From the NCBI GenBank assembly GCA_000328365.1, contig KB293569.1:307797-371796 (forward strand): a DNA stretch of 64,000 nt, written 5' to 3'. Made by a program: the position numbers and the translations under genes. Positions 47,529-60,439 of the stretch are shown one piece after another. Under the pieces are notes generated by a model, which saw nothing but the letters and a program-made list of their open reading frames with translations, was not told the origin of the DNA and did no database searches. Within the stretch, counting starts at the first letter, position 1. The number at the start of each line of letters is the position of its first letter. This DNA comes from Capitella teleta. Taxonomy: Eukaryota; Annelida; Polychaeta; Capitellidae.

Positions 47529-50066
47529 ATGGATGAAAATCCTGATGAAGTCCAAGAGGAGGAAACGAATCCCCTCACTGACCCGGCTGACCAGGTATTC
47601 TTCTCTGCCAAATCCATCTAAATACGTTCAAATATTGGTTTTGCAGTCACAACCTCAGATTGAATTGATCAGTGATGAGGTCGTTGTACGAAAAATAGGC
47701 GAAGAATCGAGAGATGACGAAGACCACTCTGATGATGCACAGGTGAAGATGATTGATTGATTGATTGATTGATATGATTTACCTTGTTGCAGTGTTGTCC
47801 TATCTGTTTTGATTCATGGTCTAATGCAGGAGACCATCGTTTGGCATCACTCAAGTGTGGACATCTATTTGGTCTCAGGTTAATTGGTTAATAGGTTAAT
47901 TAATCAGGTTAATTTGATGATCGCTGATTGTAAATTGTGCTGTTGCGCCAGGCATTTCGACGTAATAGTAATTAATTTGCTTGATAATCAGGATCGAGAT
48001 GTTTTTTTCTGCAGCTGCATCCAAAAATGGTTGAAGGGTCAGGGAGGAAAATGCCCACAATGCAACGCTGCAGCCAAGTCGAAGGATATACGTCTCATTT
48101 ACGCTAAAGCTCTCAAGGTATGTCAGTGAATAAATTTGTTGTTTGATCATCCGTCTTCTGAAGGTCCTTGACACGACAGAGAGAGAAGAAGCATTGTTGG
48201 AGTTGCAGAAAGAGCGAGCGGCGAGATTGAAAGCAGAGTTAGCTGCAGCCAGTCAGAAGCTGAGGCTAAAGGAAGCTTTGAACGAGTGCGAACGTCTTCG
48301 CTCGATGCTGAGCGATCATAATGCAGTCCCTCAGAGGTGCATCCTCGAGACTTCTTCCAATGCCTCTTCATAAACTTCTCCTTTTTTTTATTAGATCAAA
48401 TTCAGCTCCTTCAGTTTCTACAGATTCTGTGTATTCATACCGTGAAGTTAAAGTTCTCAAGATCCATGATGTAGGGTTTGCATTAAATAAAGTATTTATT
48501 TTTTAACTGGTTAACTTATCAAGACTGGTTGTCGTGTAATGGCATTCTCTCCCACAACCGGAATCGTGTGCATCTCCCAACCTTCTCCGAACCCACTCTT
48601 CCCTGGTCATGGATTCAAAAAAGTTTGTGCTCTTTGCCTTGTGTGTTTTATTGTACTTGTTTTTTTTTTTTTTTTCCGAATGCAGTTTTTGTTATCAGAT
48701 TTGAAACCTGTGCAGTTTAAATGCAGCCATTCAGCTCTGATTCGAGATCTCGCCTTCAGTAATACCTCAATGAACCCTTTGTTGCTCTCCTGTGCAAATG
48801 AACCAACTATAAAAATCACCAACATCATCAGCAATTCTGTCATTCAAAGGTGCAGTACACAAGTGGAATTTATATAATTTAAATTATTTTTTTCTTCAGT
48901 TTCCAGGGTCCTGTGCCATCATGGTCGTGTGCTTGGAATTCTGACGATAATAATTATTTCTACACCGGCTTGCTCAACGGAAACGTCCTAATATACGACA
49001 TTAGGAACACAAATGAGCATGTTGGCTCATTCAATCAGGGGGCCCCTGTTGTGTCTCTCAAATATGTCCCTCGAAATTCATGCTCTGATCTGAGGTGAGT
49101 ATTTACGAGTCTTTGATCTGTGAGATTTACGTGTTGCAAAATGTTTCAATGATTTTTTTCTTAGTTGTTCGGGTCTTCTGGTTGGTCAATTGAATCGAGC
49201 GACTTTTTATGAGAAAAATGAAGAAGAATTTCTTCCACACGTTTTGTTAGCGGATAGTAGGCTGAATTCTTCAAAAGAAATTGACGCATTTCTTTCTCTC
49301 TTTTTTTTTTTCTTCACAGAGAAAGTAATTTCTTTGGATTATGAAGAATTATCGGGTCATTTTGTTGTTTCCTGTCGTCCGAGCAGTTCTCAGTTTCCCA
49401 ATGTTCGACACGAGGTTTGTTGGTTATAAACGTTTCCTTCTTTCATTTTTTTGATGCAACTTTGTGTTGTCAAGTATAAGGAGCAATGAATTCAAAATAG
49501 CATTTAGGGGCCATGAAAATTGTGTGAATCTCTATAAAACAACTCATTGAGATAGGTGAAACCATGATGGCAATTATTATCATGACTACCTTTCTGTGTA
49601 GGATTTAAATGTCGCATTTCAGGTTTGAATTTATTCAATTAAAATTTTGACGATGCAATGCACTTGATATTGCATGTGTCTGAAAACAGTATCGGTTCAT
49701 TTCATTTGGGCATTTCATTTGGGCAATTTCTCAACACAGATTCACCGTTTATCAAAGTCCACCGAATCAACAGACGTCCAATGTCAAAGCGTTCACACTT
49801 TCCACGGCGGATCCACACAACGATTCCTCTCCCGGACAAAGATATTCTCACACCCTTCTGATGAGAACCATTTGCTGCTGGCTGCTGGAGACGAGGCTTC
49901 TTCCTCTCTCAACATTTGGGACGTGCAATCGCAACGACTCGCTCAGCGAGTGACCTCCCCATGCCCTCCGTTTATGGACGTCTGCGCTGTGCAACAAAAC
50001 AATGAAAACTTCCTGCTCAGTTTGACTGAAAAAAACCTCCACGTTCATCGATGGTCTGCTGTCTAA
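47529..50066 (+). CDS. RFWD3: E3 ubiquitin ligase RFWD3 (RING, coiled coil, WD40)
   Basis: RFWD3 ubiquitinates RPA and RAD51 at stalled forks and in interstrand crosslink repair, and binds chromatin through its WD40 domain. Twelve in-phase exons: 47529-47594, 47647-47742, 47793-47878, 48015-48117, 48164-48336, 48395-48470, 48524-48622, 48686-48849, 48900-49094, 49165-49256, 49320-49414 and 49740-50066. They give 523 residues. The RING is at about 55-105: CPICF, CGHLFGLSC, CPQC. A coiled coil (118-175) follows, then WD repeats with [42 protein letters not shown] and [11 protein letters not shown]. Human RFWD3 has about 774 residues; the missing part is the N-terminal disordered, SQ-rich region. 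A splice acceptor (TCACGCAG) sits 3 nt before the ATG, so an upstream exon exists and could extend the protein. Confidence 0.93.
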
Positions 50067-50242
50067 TGCTGCGTTCCTGTGATATTCTGCATGTGTTCAA
50101 TATTTTTATGATATATTAAAATATATATTCTGTTATTTAAGGATTTTGCTTTTGTTTTTCTCCAGTTTTGTTTGTGGGAATTTTTGCATTTGTATTCGCA
50201 TTCTGTTGATATGTAGTACCTGGTAAAACAGAAGTGGCCATA

Positions 50243-50434
50243 TACTGTAGAACAGGCAACTTTCGCGCCACATGAATTTTCGCTATTTTCGTGGTCACGA
50301 TTGACCTTGAAAATTAGATTCTTGGGCATTCGAATAATATGACCCCTTGACCGCGAAAAATTGGTGCCGCGAATAAAGGCCTGAGCCATTAAGCCTTGAA
50401 ATTTTCAGTCAGAGGAAAATACCTATTCTACAGT
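50243..50434. mobile_element. TA-flanked MITE, family CTGTAGAACAGG, copy 3
   Basis: Full inverted ends CTGTAGAACAGG and CCTATTCTACAG are flanked by TA. The interior is in the opposite orientation to copy 1 (TTGACCGCGAAAAATTGGTG, then AAAGGCCTGAGCCATTAA). It lies about 180 bp after the RFWD3 stop codon. Confidence 0.75.
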
Positions 50435-52041
<1,607 letters not shown>

Positions 52042-52369
52042 TTTTTTTCCCAATTCTGCTTCCTGGATATCACGTGCAGAGATCCCGTTTGAGCTAATGG
52101 TACCTGGAAATTAATCTGAATTAATACTGCCCCATGCTAATTGTGATTTGTGGTGTTAAGATTAAATGGGCGCTTTTAACTATTTTACATGATGTTTTAC
52201 ATGATGTTTTAACTATTTTACATGATGTTATACATTATACAGCATATGTAGTTGTGATTATATAAACTCTGCCTATGTGTGTTGACCTGTGGGCCGAGCG
52301 TGCACGGGATTGCATCATGATAAGAAGCTTTCAAAATCCAGAACCGGGTGGCTGTAGCCGCCGCTTGAC

Positions 52370-52500
52370 GATAACTGCATGGGCGTGCCCAGGATTTGAG
52401 GGGGGGGGGGTACGTCGGTGGCCCACGATATGGACCGATTAACTGCGCACGGTAACTATGCATGCATGGGGCTCGGGGCAGAGTCCCCGAGAATCTCTTC
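52370..52500. repeat. Interspersed repeat fragment (GGGCGTGCCCAGGATTTG type)
   Basis: ATGGGCGTGCCCAGGATTTG followed by a G10 run resembles the 'ggcgtagccaggatttt-ggggg' ends common in repeats of many marine invertebrates (recollection). CTCGGGGCAGAGTCCCCGAG further on is a short hairpin. Family not determined. Confidence 0.4.
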
Positions 52501-52739
52501 ATAGATACATATCACGGAGATACTGAAGTAAGAAATCTGAGTATGTTGAAACGTTATATTCTGTATAGTCTCCGGTAATATTACACGATAAATGATCGAC
52601 AAACATTGTGTGATTAAAAAAAAAAAACAAAAAAAAAACCAAAAAACAAAACAAAACAAAACAAAAAAACAAAATACAAAGCAGATCATGGAATGCATGT
52701 GTAAAATAATATAAATACATTTATAAAAAGGATAACATT

Positions 52740-53905
52740 AGACATGCTTTCCTGTGTGTGAGCTTTGTGCAAGCATTTCTCCATCCTTTCAAGTTGCTCC
52801 TTCTTTTGGGTCGAGGAGGTCAGGGTAAGCGGGCAGTACCGTTGAGTATCGTCTGCATAAGTGTGTGTGTTTGATAAATATTCTTCGAAGTGGTGGAATG
52901 TATAACAGAGGAACAGAAGTGGTCCCGAGACGGATCTCTGAAGTACACCTATGGAGAGGTCAGAAGCAGCAGACATTTTGCTTTCGATCTTTAAGATAGG
53001 ACTTCATCCAGGTAAGTGATGTTTCAGTGAGGCCAACTTCACTCTCCAATCGGAATAAGAGGAGATCGTGGTCCACTGTATCAAATGCTGCGCTCAAGTC
53101 CAGGAAAACCATAAGAACAGCATCACCAGCATCCACAGTATTCTTTCGACATCTTCTTTAATATAACGGTTTCCGTGCTTGTCCCTTTCTTGTAAGCTGA
53201 TTGCATGGGATCGTGAAGTTGACTGTTTGCCAGATATGACGTCAGCTCCTTGGCAACGACTTTTTCCAATATACTTTCGAAGAGAAGCAGATGTTCGATA
53301 TTGGACGGTAATATTTGATCTCATTTACACCCAAGTCAGGCTTTTTCAACATAGGCGTGACAACTGTTCGTTCGAAGCCTTCAGGAACGGTCCCTGATTC
53401 GAGGGATAGATCGATTGATAATCCGGGTAAGCATTGGTTACACCGAGAAGGCATAATTATATCGCTAGATTGACTGGAGCAGAGATCAGCAATGAATTCT
53501 TCCATTTCTTCAAAAAACGTAGCATTGGTGAAAGCATTCGTCTGTGAGGGGGTTGGGCCGTACAGCAGGATCATTTTCAGTGGACGCTTGGTCTGGATTT
53601 GGATTCCTACTGTTTCAAATGTACTTTAAGTGTCAATGTTCAGCTTCTCAATTACAAAACCAACTCCTCCTCCATTTCTTCCTTTGGCAATTGATCGAGG
53701 TACACCGACGAAATGGTATCCTGGCGGACACAGATCACCAATCAACATTGAATTGCCATCCCTCAGCCATGTTTCAGTGAGTGCCATGATTGAAATGGAT
53801 CGTTCTATGATAATATCATGGATCGCTTCCAGCTTAATTGCAACTGATTTTGCATTTAAAAGTACCACGGTGACGTATTTACCCCCCCCCCCCCCCACAC
53901 CCACA
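52740..53905 (-). mobile_element. LINE (CR1/L2-like), endonuclease and reverse transcriptase fragments
   Basis: In minus-strand order: an endonuclease piece (53904 to about 53630) with LNAKSV, ALTETWLRD and GGGVGFV; an RT start (53574 to about 53250) with VPEGFERTVVTPMLKKPDL and YYRPISN; RT domain A (near 53100) with FLDLSAAFDTVDHDLLL; and the B/C region (52976-52830) with GVLQRSVSGPLLF and YADDTQ. The fragments lie in more than one frame. The C-terminal part of the endonuclease and the linker are missing, since only about 50 bp separate pieces that are normally about 150 codons apart. It is an old, internally deleted copy. Confidence 0.88.
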
Positions 53906-54280
53906 CCTGTAGCGGATCGTACGTTGTGTGAGTCTGTGGCACAGTCTTCATGGCCTGCTTCCTATTGACGGTTGCAATTCTTTGCCTTGTGACAGGTATC
54001 CACAGGCATGACAGGTTATGGGTTGTCCATATCTGCAGTTTTTGTGAGAATGATTCTCCTCACCACAAATGCCAGCAGAAAATAAGCTGAAAATAAACAA
54101 CAGGAAAACAGAACTATCAAATAATACTATTATTGTCTTGGGTCAAGCCTAACCTGATTCTTCCTCCATAACGTATTATATCCACCAAATTATCGCGTGG
54201 GGAACAAAGACGAAAACAATAAAAACTTGAAAATGTATACAAGATTCAAATAACCAAAAGCGATTCGGTTTATGGCAGAT

Positions 54281-54352
54281 GGGGATGTAGCTCAGTGGTA
54301 GAGCGCTCGCTTCGCATGTGAGAGGCCCCGGGTTCAAACCCCGGCATCTCCA
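54281..54352 (+). tRNA. tRNA-Ala (anticodon CGC)
   Basis: The 72-nt sequence folds into a full cloverleaf: acceptor GGGGATG/CATCTCC, D arm GCTCAGTGGTAGAGC, anticodon stem CTCGC/GTGAG around TTCGCAT, T arm CCGGG TTCAAAC CCCGG. The anticodon CGC reads GCG (Ala). A and B boxes are intact (TAGCTCAGTGG, GGTTCAAACC). There is no intron and no encoded CCA. A T5 run at 54359-54363 is a Pol III terminator. Confidence 0.97.
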
Positions 54353-54478
54353 AATCTATTTTTAAAATTTTTTATATATCGTTTTATTTGTAGCTTGATC
54401 ACATTGAAAATCCATTTGCTTTTTACTTGCCGTAGGATGTTTGAATCACTTTGCAAGTAAACCACAGCATGAGTGTGA

Positions 54479-54531
54479 TCATAACGCCTCTCGTCTCGAT
54501 GGCGTTATGATTTGTATATTGGCCGTTATGA
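54479..54531. promoter_or_regulatory. Cluster of three TCATAACG motifs near tRNA-Ala
   Basis: Motifs at 54479-54486 (forward), 54503-54510 and 54524-54531 (reverse) sit within 53 bp, about 130 bp after the tRNA gene. It is the densest cluster in the window. No protein-coding start was recognised nearby on either strand. Confidence 0.35.
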
Positions 54532-55189
54532 ACGTTCGCTGTGGCCGCTGAGCGAAGTCAGTTACAGAACTAGACTCGTTCCAAGACATTGGTAATCACC
54601 CCCACAGATTATGACTATAGAATGCAACTATTACAGAACACCCGAAGGGAGTCAATTAAGGGACCGATGCGGAGGAATTAAAGGACCGAGCGCCTCATGG
54701 TTAATGTAACTATTGCACAATATCCGCTAAATAGACACGAATCGTACGCATACTTAATTATCTTCATGCATCCAATACTCTTCTGATTGAATAACTATTA
54801 CAGGATGAACGAACAATTCTATTGTTTGCGAGTGCTGAACGTTGTTGATATTGTAGCACTAAAAGCAAAACAAAGCAGATAATTTGTGCTGCAGCGCCAC
54901 GCAACAGATCGTGATGATTATCAACTCTTATGGAGGATTAAAGCGAAGATGATGGCCACGATATACTACAGCATTATCAATATCCACATATATGTGAGAC
55001 TCCACGGCAAAACCACGGATATATCGCAAGAAAATAATTTTGGAGTAAGCCATATCATCTGATAGAGATCGGAAAGATAGCCTGATATTTTGGTGGTTGT
55101 TCTAAAGAAAAATGTTGACCACAAAGTTAATTTGAAGCCAGATAACCAGAAACTGCATATTCTGAGAAACTCAATCACTTAAAGCGTTG

Positions 55190-55573
55190 CTATGAGTTAC
55201 GTGGACAAATTTGACCCGTGAAATTGACACGCATGTCGATTTCGAAGCAGCCACAATCCGCCTCTGAATCCGGTTTAACGACTCTCCAAGTGTCAATATA
55301 CATGTTTATTATTATTTCTGCGATTGATAAATTTATGCGTACTATTGTGGCATTCAGTTTCTTTTGCTGTTCAGTATAGGTATTTCTGGTAATTAGTTTC
55401 TGGTCCGCTGAAATGAGCGGGTGAAAAATGGCAGCCATTCCGAAGACAATTTCATGGTCGCCGCTCATGGTTGGTCTCGAAATATGGATTCGCCTAAATG
55501 GAGTACATGTTTCTTTGGTGCTATAGCAGAAGAGTGCTGAGCCAAACCGTAGTAATGCTAGGAGAAAATTCAC
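55190..55573 (-). CDS. Hypothetical ORF with signal-peptide-like start (low confidence)
   Basis: This 127-codon single-exon frame starts MNFLLALLRFGSALFCYS, which could be a signal peptide. It contains three N-glycosylation sequons (NAT, NLS, NFT) and several cysteines. I recognise no family. Neighbouring minus-strand frames at 55675-56019 and 54966-55178 could be further exons, but no consistent splice phases were established. AT-rich DNA can yield such frames by chance. Confidence 0.2.
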   Translation of the reverse strand: MNFLLALLRFGSALFCYSTKETCTPFRRIHISRPTMSGDHEIVFGMAAIFHPLISADQKLITRNTYTEQQKKLNATIVRINLSIAEIIINMYIDTWRVVKPDSEADCGCFEIDMRVNFTGQICPRNS

Positions 55574-56385
55574 CCTTTACGTGCTGCATCAATGCAAACA
55601 TTTCTTCCTTGCAACGTACAGTTTCTTATATACAAGACCAGAAACTCTCTTAATTGGAAACTCACGTACTATACTCACGTCTTATGTAAGCTAGTATTTC
55701 TTAACTGGCAACCTCTCATAAGAGCAACATCGTTGTTGTAATGCATTCTCCAGGTCCATATTGCGACAGTTGAATTGGAATTTAGAGACTCAGCATGGAT
55801 TAGAATGAGCTCAGATGCCACTGTAATACCCTTTGAACTGTGAGACTCCATTGTTCGCTTCATTTCATGAACCCTATATAAACGATCTCCTTCGTGACAA
55901 TTATGGATTGACGATGGTGGAATTAATAGCACTCTGCCACTGACGGTCAGTCTGTGGTTTAGAATCCAACACAACTCTCTTGCTACGAATGCGTTCATGT
56001 CAATTAGATGCGATTCCAAATGGTATCAATGTATAGTTGCCTCTAATGGTCTTATTTTCATCCAATAGTTACGATCATGCTGATTATAGTGGACCTGACA
56101 GTTCAAGACCTTCAATTTAGACATTTAAATAAAAAACAAAACAGTGAAAGGTGAGGACATAATCAGTGATGATATTCAGAGAATCCGTAGTTGGAAGATA
56201 TATTCCCTGTACATGCATATTTTTTTCTATACATGTTTCTAGAATCTCAGACAGTCACTGCTTGTACACAGATGAGTGAAATTGACGAATGCCTGCTTTG
56301 CTCGCTATAGATCTATAAATAGCCGTACATGTGGATAATTGAAAGCGAACATTTACAACAGACGATTTCGTTCATAGAAATAGAA

Positions 56386-56592
56386 GGAGTAGCGAGAATG
56401 CTTATAGGGTCACGTGATCGGTCAGGTTGAAGCCAGATTAAAGGGGACTTCGCCATTCGAACAGCTCAATAGAAACTGACATACCGGTGCTTTATGCTAC
56501 AAATAGGTGAAGTAGCCTGCAATAGTCCCCTTAAATTTCAAACAAATGCGAATGGGCGCTTTAACATTGCACAGTGATTCTAGTACTTCTAC
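56386..56592. mobile_element. MITE family GAATGCTTAT, copy 2
   Basis: The left end GGAGTAGCGAGAATGCTTAT and right end ATTCTAGTACTTCTACG are inverted versions of each other. The interior GGTCACGTGATCGGTCAG matches copy 1 at 21926. It is noncoding. Confidence 0.7.
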
Positions 56593-56710
56593 GATTTCGT
56601 TGGCTGTGTGTTATTCAAAACCCGCGTTGCCCCACCGGTGAGCGCATGCGTTGCACTCTTTACCAATATGAGGCTCCACCAAACGGCCTTTTCGTGTATC
56701 CATGTAGTTG

Positions 56711-56892
56711 CGTTATGCTTACATCATTAATTCTTACAGACACATTCATAACGTTTTTATTCTTAAAGGCGCCAAAGAGCGACTTCGGACGAACGCAAGA
56801 AGAAGCACGCGAACAATCGAGCGCCATAACGCAATTTGTCAACGTAAAATAGGGAATGTTAATTCCTTCCCATTTCATCCCAATTCATAACG
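56711..56892. promoter_or_regulatory. TCATAACG motif cluster upstream of the 58-kb gene
   Basis: Exact motifs lie at 56746-56753 and 56885-56892, with one-base variants at 56711-56718 (CGTTATGC) and about 56822-56829 (CCATAACG). The stretch is also richer in CpG (AAGAGCGACTTCGGACGAAC). It lies about 1.2 kb upstream of the plus-strand gene at 58037 and may be its promoter. Confidence 0.35.
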
Positions 56893-58036
56893 GGCTCAGC
56901 CAGAATAATCAAGAGTTTCACAATGTCCGCCCACGACTTAGTAATAGTACCAGCCGTCTCAATGAAGCTCAATTACTTACAGAGCAACAAGGATGCAAAT
57001 TGCGATTCTGGGAGCTGAAAAATAATAGTATAGATTGCTGAATGGCGTGATATGGTATTTTAAGAATATTAAAAAAATAACTAAAACAAGGAACTCGAAA
57101 GACAAAAATGTCTTTGGATAGCTTGGTTATACATATTTCCAATGTTATACAAGAACACATTAGTAAAAACCACATTAATAAAAATACAATGACAAAATAT
57201 TGTGTTCAGACTTCAATATTTTATAACTGTTTTGAGTATTTCAAATCCCAAGGATGTGTGATATGCAAAAAATGCATGTACTTCATATTTCATAATGCCT
57301 GGTATAACCATTTTCTTTGCATAATATTATTACTGATGTGATGTATACCAATTTCTTCGTTAATAACAATGAGAACACATATAACAGAGCTATTCAAAAA
57401 CTTTTTTTCCGTCTTTCAAGCTCCTTATTTTTGTTAGTTTTCGAATATTTCTCGGATTACCATCATGTCATTAAGCAGTCAAAGTAGGTCATTGGAATTA
57501 AAATTCCAAGTGTTCACTAAATTGCTCACTCAATAAGGGATACACTACCTTAAGTTTGTGAGGTGTTCTCCGGTATTGAAGGCGTCCCGTAAAAGGTTCC
57601 GTTTGAGAGATCCGAACCGGATCGAGAAGGATGCATCAGCGACAATGAGGGACTAAGGGGAAGGGGATTACATCAGCACAATACTCCCTTAATACGCTTG
57701 TACTAAATTAGTTGGTTACGACCATGCATGGCTGATATAAATTGCTGCAGTTACACGCAGTAGAAATTAAGAAATAAAACCCTCATATATCGACTGCTTA
57801 ATTCAGTTCAGAGAGAGAGAGAGAAAGACTGTCAATATTATCTTGAGGATCGTCTGCAAATCGCAATATTGAAAGAGTAATTGAATACCTTATGCATATG
57901 TTCTTCGTGTTATGCAAATGAGTCTTGTGCGCCGAGCAAAGATATCTTTTATTTCACATCGAAGCCAACAAGGGCCACAAACAGCTTTCTGGAGTTGGCC
58001 AATTCACGGGGTGACGATAATCACGCGCAGGTGAGC

Positions 58037-58727
58037 ATGACCCAATTATGGCACCGACCTCCGATCATAACTCCAAATTACGGAAAGAAGAAGCCATTCA
58101 TACCGAGATCAAGTCTCTATCAGGTGCGATTGTGTACATCTGAGCCAAAATAATTGACTAATCAATTATCGTGCAATACAGGTTCTGCTCCATGACAATG
58201 TCAGCCAGGAGCAACTCATGCAAGCCCGTTTGGCACATATCTCGGCCGATCAGAACAAGCGGATGAGACTGCTCGAACAACACCGTAGAACATTCCTTCT
58301 GGCACAGTCGCTGAAACAAGAGCGTCTCCGAGCCAAAGGCGTGCGGCATATTTCTCTCCTTCCGGACCAAGTGGCATACGCCCATGCGCATGCGTCGAAG
58401 TTCACTACTCCGGCGAACGCCAGGAAGCTATCTGGAATACCGAGAACAGAAACGCCGCCGTCCGTTGAAAACGCCAAAAACTTTATGACGCATGAATTCC
58501 GCTTGAAGTGTGACGTCACACCGAATGTAGTCATTGAAGACCGACGATTCAGTGGATTGGAGGGGAGTCTGACGTCACCAGACAGGTGCAGTGGAGGTTA
58601 TCTCCAACTTAGTCCCGGTGGCAGACAACTTTTACGCCAGTTTGATGGTGTTCAACCCTTCGATGATATTAGGAGGTTGTCACAACAGTTCGAACGAGTA
58701 GACAATAAAAGTAACTTTAATGAATAA
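58037..58727 (+). CDS. Unrecognised protein, basic and helix-rich, two exons
   Basis: Exon 58037-58123 and exon 58182-58727 join in phase across a 58-bp GT-AG intron (CAG/GTGCG ... ATACAG) to give 210 residues. Exon 1 carries TQLWHRPPIITPNYGKKK. Exon 2 begins with an amphipathic, Arg-rich helix (EQHRRTFLLAQSLKQERLRA) and ends with Ser/Pro-rich sequence. I know no family. The start is uncertain: the frame is open upstream to an ATG at 57881, but a CAG acceptor-like site lies just before 58031. The stop overlaps a poly(A) signal (58723-58728). The gene converges with the minus-strand gene ending at 58743, leaving 15 bp between stop codons. Confidence 0.5.
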
Positions 58728-58742
58728 ACAAATGAACACCAA

Positions 58743-59842
58743 TCAGACGAGTGTTTCCCGGATGTTGTCACTTTCGTAACCTACGCCATCTTTGCTGAAT
58801 GTTGCGTAGCGCTTCCAAAAATTTCCCTCGACAACCACAGACGTTAGAACTCTGACTTCTTCGGCACACGTCACGACATCTGCAAGGATAAAGCGTTAAT
58901 CTTTTCCTGACTGCATTCAGCGTCTACCTAAATCCGGCTTCTGTACATCACTCGGATTAAACCGCCTGTCTCTGAGGGTTGCGTCTGAAATTGTTTGCAC
59001 TTTTTATTTTCACATCTCACATGAAAGAATTAGATGCATTATATTGCTCGCCTTCTAGTTCACTATTGCATGATCAAAAGATCAAAGGAAGACGGAAATC
59101 TAATATTGATCTTTTGATCCCGACTCAATTTAAACTAGCATTTTCGTAAACAAAAACACGATGGATCAGACTTTATAATCACATTGACAGACACCCACGT
59201 GCAACCATAATTTACATATGTATACAGTCAGCCGTTTGGATGACATTGACCTACAACCGAGAATGTGATGATGCTCAATGGACAATATATCAAATCTTGG
59301 ATATCTTCTCGACAGCCAGAGATTCTTATCGTTTTCAATGGAGATTACACTTGAATATTGGACCCTTTTAAAACGGCGACTCAGATGGAGAGGGATATCA
59401 AAGAGGAAGAACAATTATTCTTCCTCTATAATGATACTCCATGCACTGTTGACGCGATACAACATACTCTGAGGTCGTCCCTTGAGGTTTGTGGGGTTAA
59501 ATTGAAAATTGATAATACGATCCATCTTAGTACGTCTTGAAATGAGTAATGGGAATTGCCAACTCTATGCAGCATGCATTGCACCTCGTCGTTATGTAAT
59601 TATAGGATCTCTTGATTATAGTAGTTTGGAATGGACTAGGCCTGTATTATAGTTAATTGTATTTGCACGACTGTGGTATTAAAGGAAAGCAGGAGAACTG
59701 CACAACAATGACAATATTATGTACTCAAGGGACATGCTGACCTGAATAATGACGGATGATTCGTCGAAATTGACGCTTCATTTCCCTCCATGCTTTGCTG
59801 AAGGTAAATGTCATCGTGTTGTTTACTTCCAGTGCCTCTGGG
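58743..59842 (-). CDS. Unrecognised protein, three candidate exons at 3' end
   Basis: Exons 59742-59842, 58928-58984 and 58743-58879 on the minus strand join in phase with good signals (G/GTCAGC, TTTCAG, TAG/GTAGAC, TTGCAG). The joined peptide contains MTFTFSKAWREMKRQFRRII, then DATLRDRRFNPSDVQKPDLD, then EEVRVLTSVVVEGNFWKRYA and a TGA. If the ATG at 59814-59812 is the start, the protein has about 88 residues. But the first exon has its own acceptor (ACTCAG) and the frame is open upstream, so earlier exons are likely. The basic TFSKAWREMKRQFRR stretch resembles the segment after TM7 in some GPCRs, but no TM exon was found. The intron 58985-59741 contains an unrelated plus-strand open frame (59358-59540). 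Confidence 0.4.
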
Positions 59843-60439
59843 CTGAGTATTTTAAATTATAAGTGTGTCTTCTTCTCTTGTAAACTTAAATCGAATTGCT
59901 CAACGCAGTGACATGGTCATGCTTATAAATATATTGCCTACATTTGAACATGAGCACAAGTCGGTTATACGGTACCTCCCGACTCAACAGACTGAAACAC
60001 TATGTTGATAAGCGACCAATTGGGACGGTATTCAATGTTGAGTCCTAAATGCACGCATCCTATTAAATGCGGATATATCTGTGGTCGAAGTGCGGATATG
60101 GATTCACAGAAAGTGGTATGACCGTCGGCGGAGGTCTAAGAGTTCAATAAATATTCTTAACAACATTCATGGTTTCGCTACCCCGCAATATATTCTTACA
60201 GAGGCAAAAGAAACGGACGGGTCTATAATTGCATTTATTCTGGGGTAGTTCTATTTTGTGTGCCATGAAATGGTGCGAAATAAATATCTCAAACGTGCTC
60301 GATCCGCAACCTCATGCCTTCCGCGTTCATAAATCAGTCCGCATGTCTGGACAATCCCAAAATCCCGGTAACCATCATTTTGAGTACTCACTTGAACAGT
60401 AGACAATAGAGACTCGTGAAATGGATATGAGACATCCCA

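Noticed and set aside
59358-59540. 60-codon plus-strand frame (MDPFKTATQMERD start)
   Set aside because: It looks somewhat protein-like but lies in an intron of a better supported minus-strand gene and has no partner exons.
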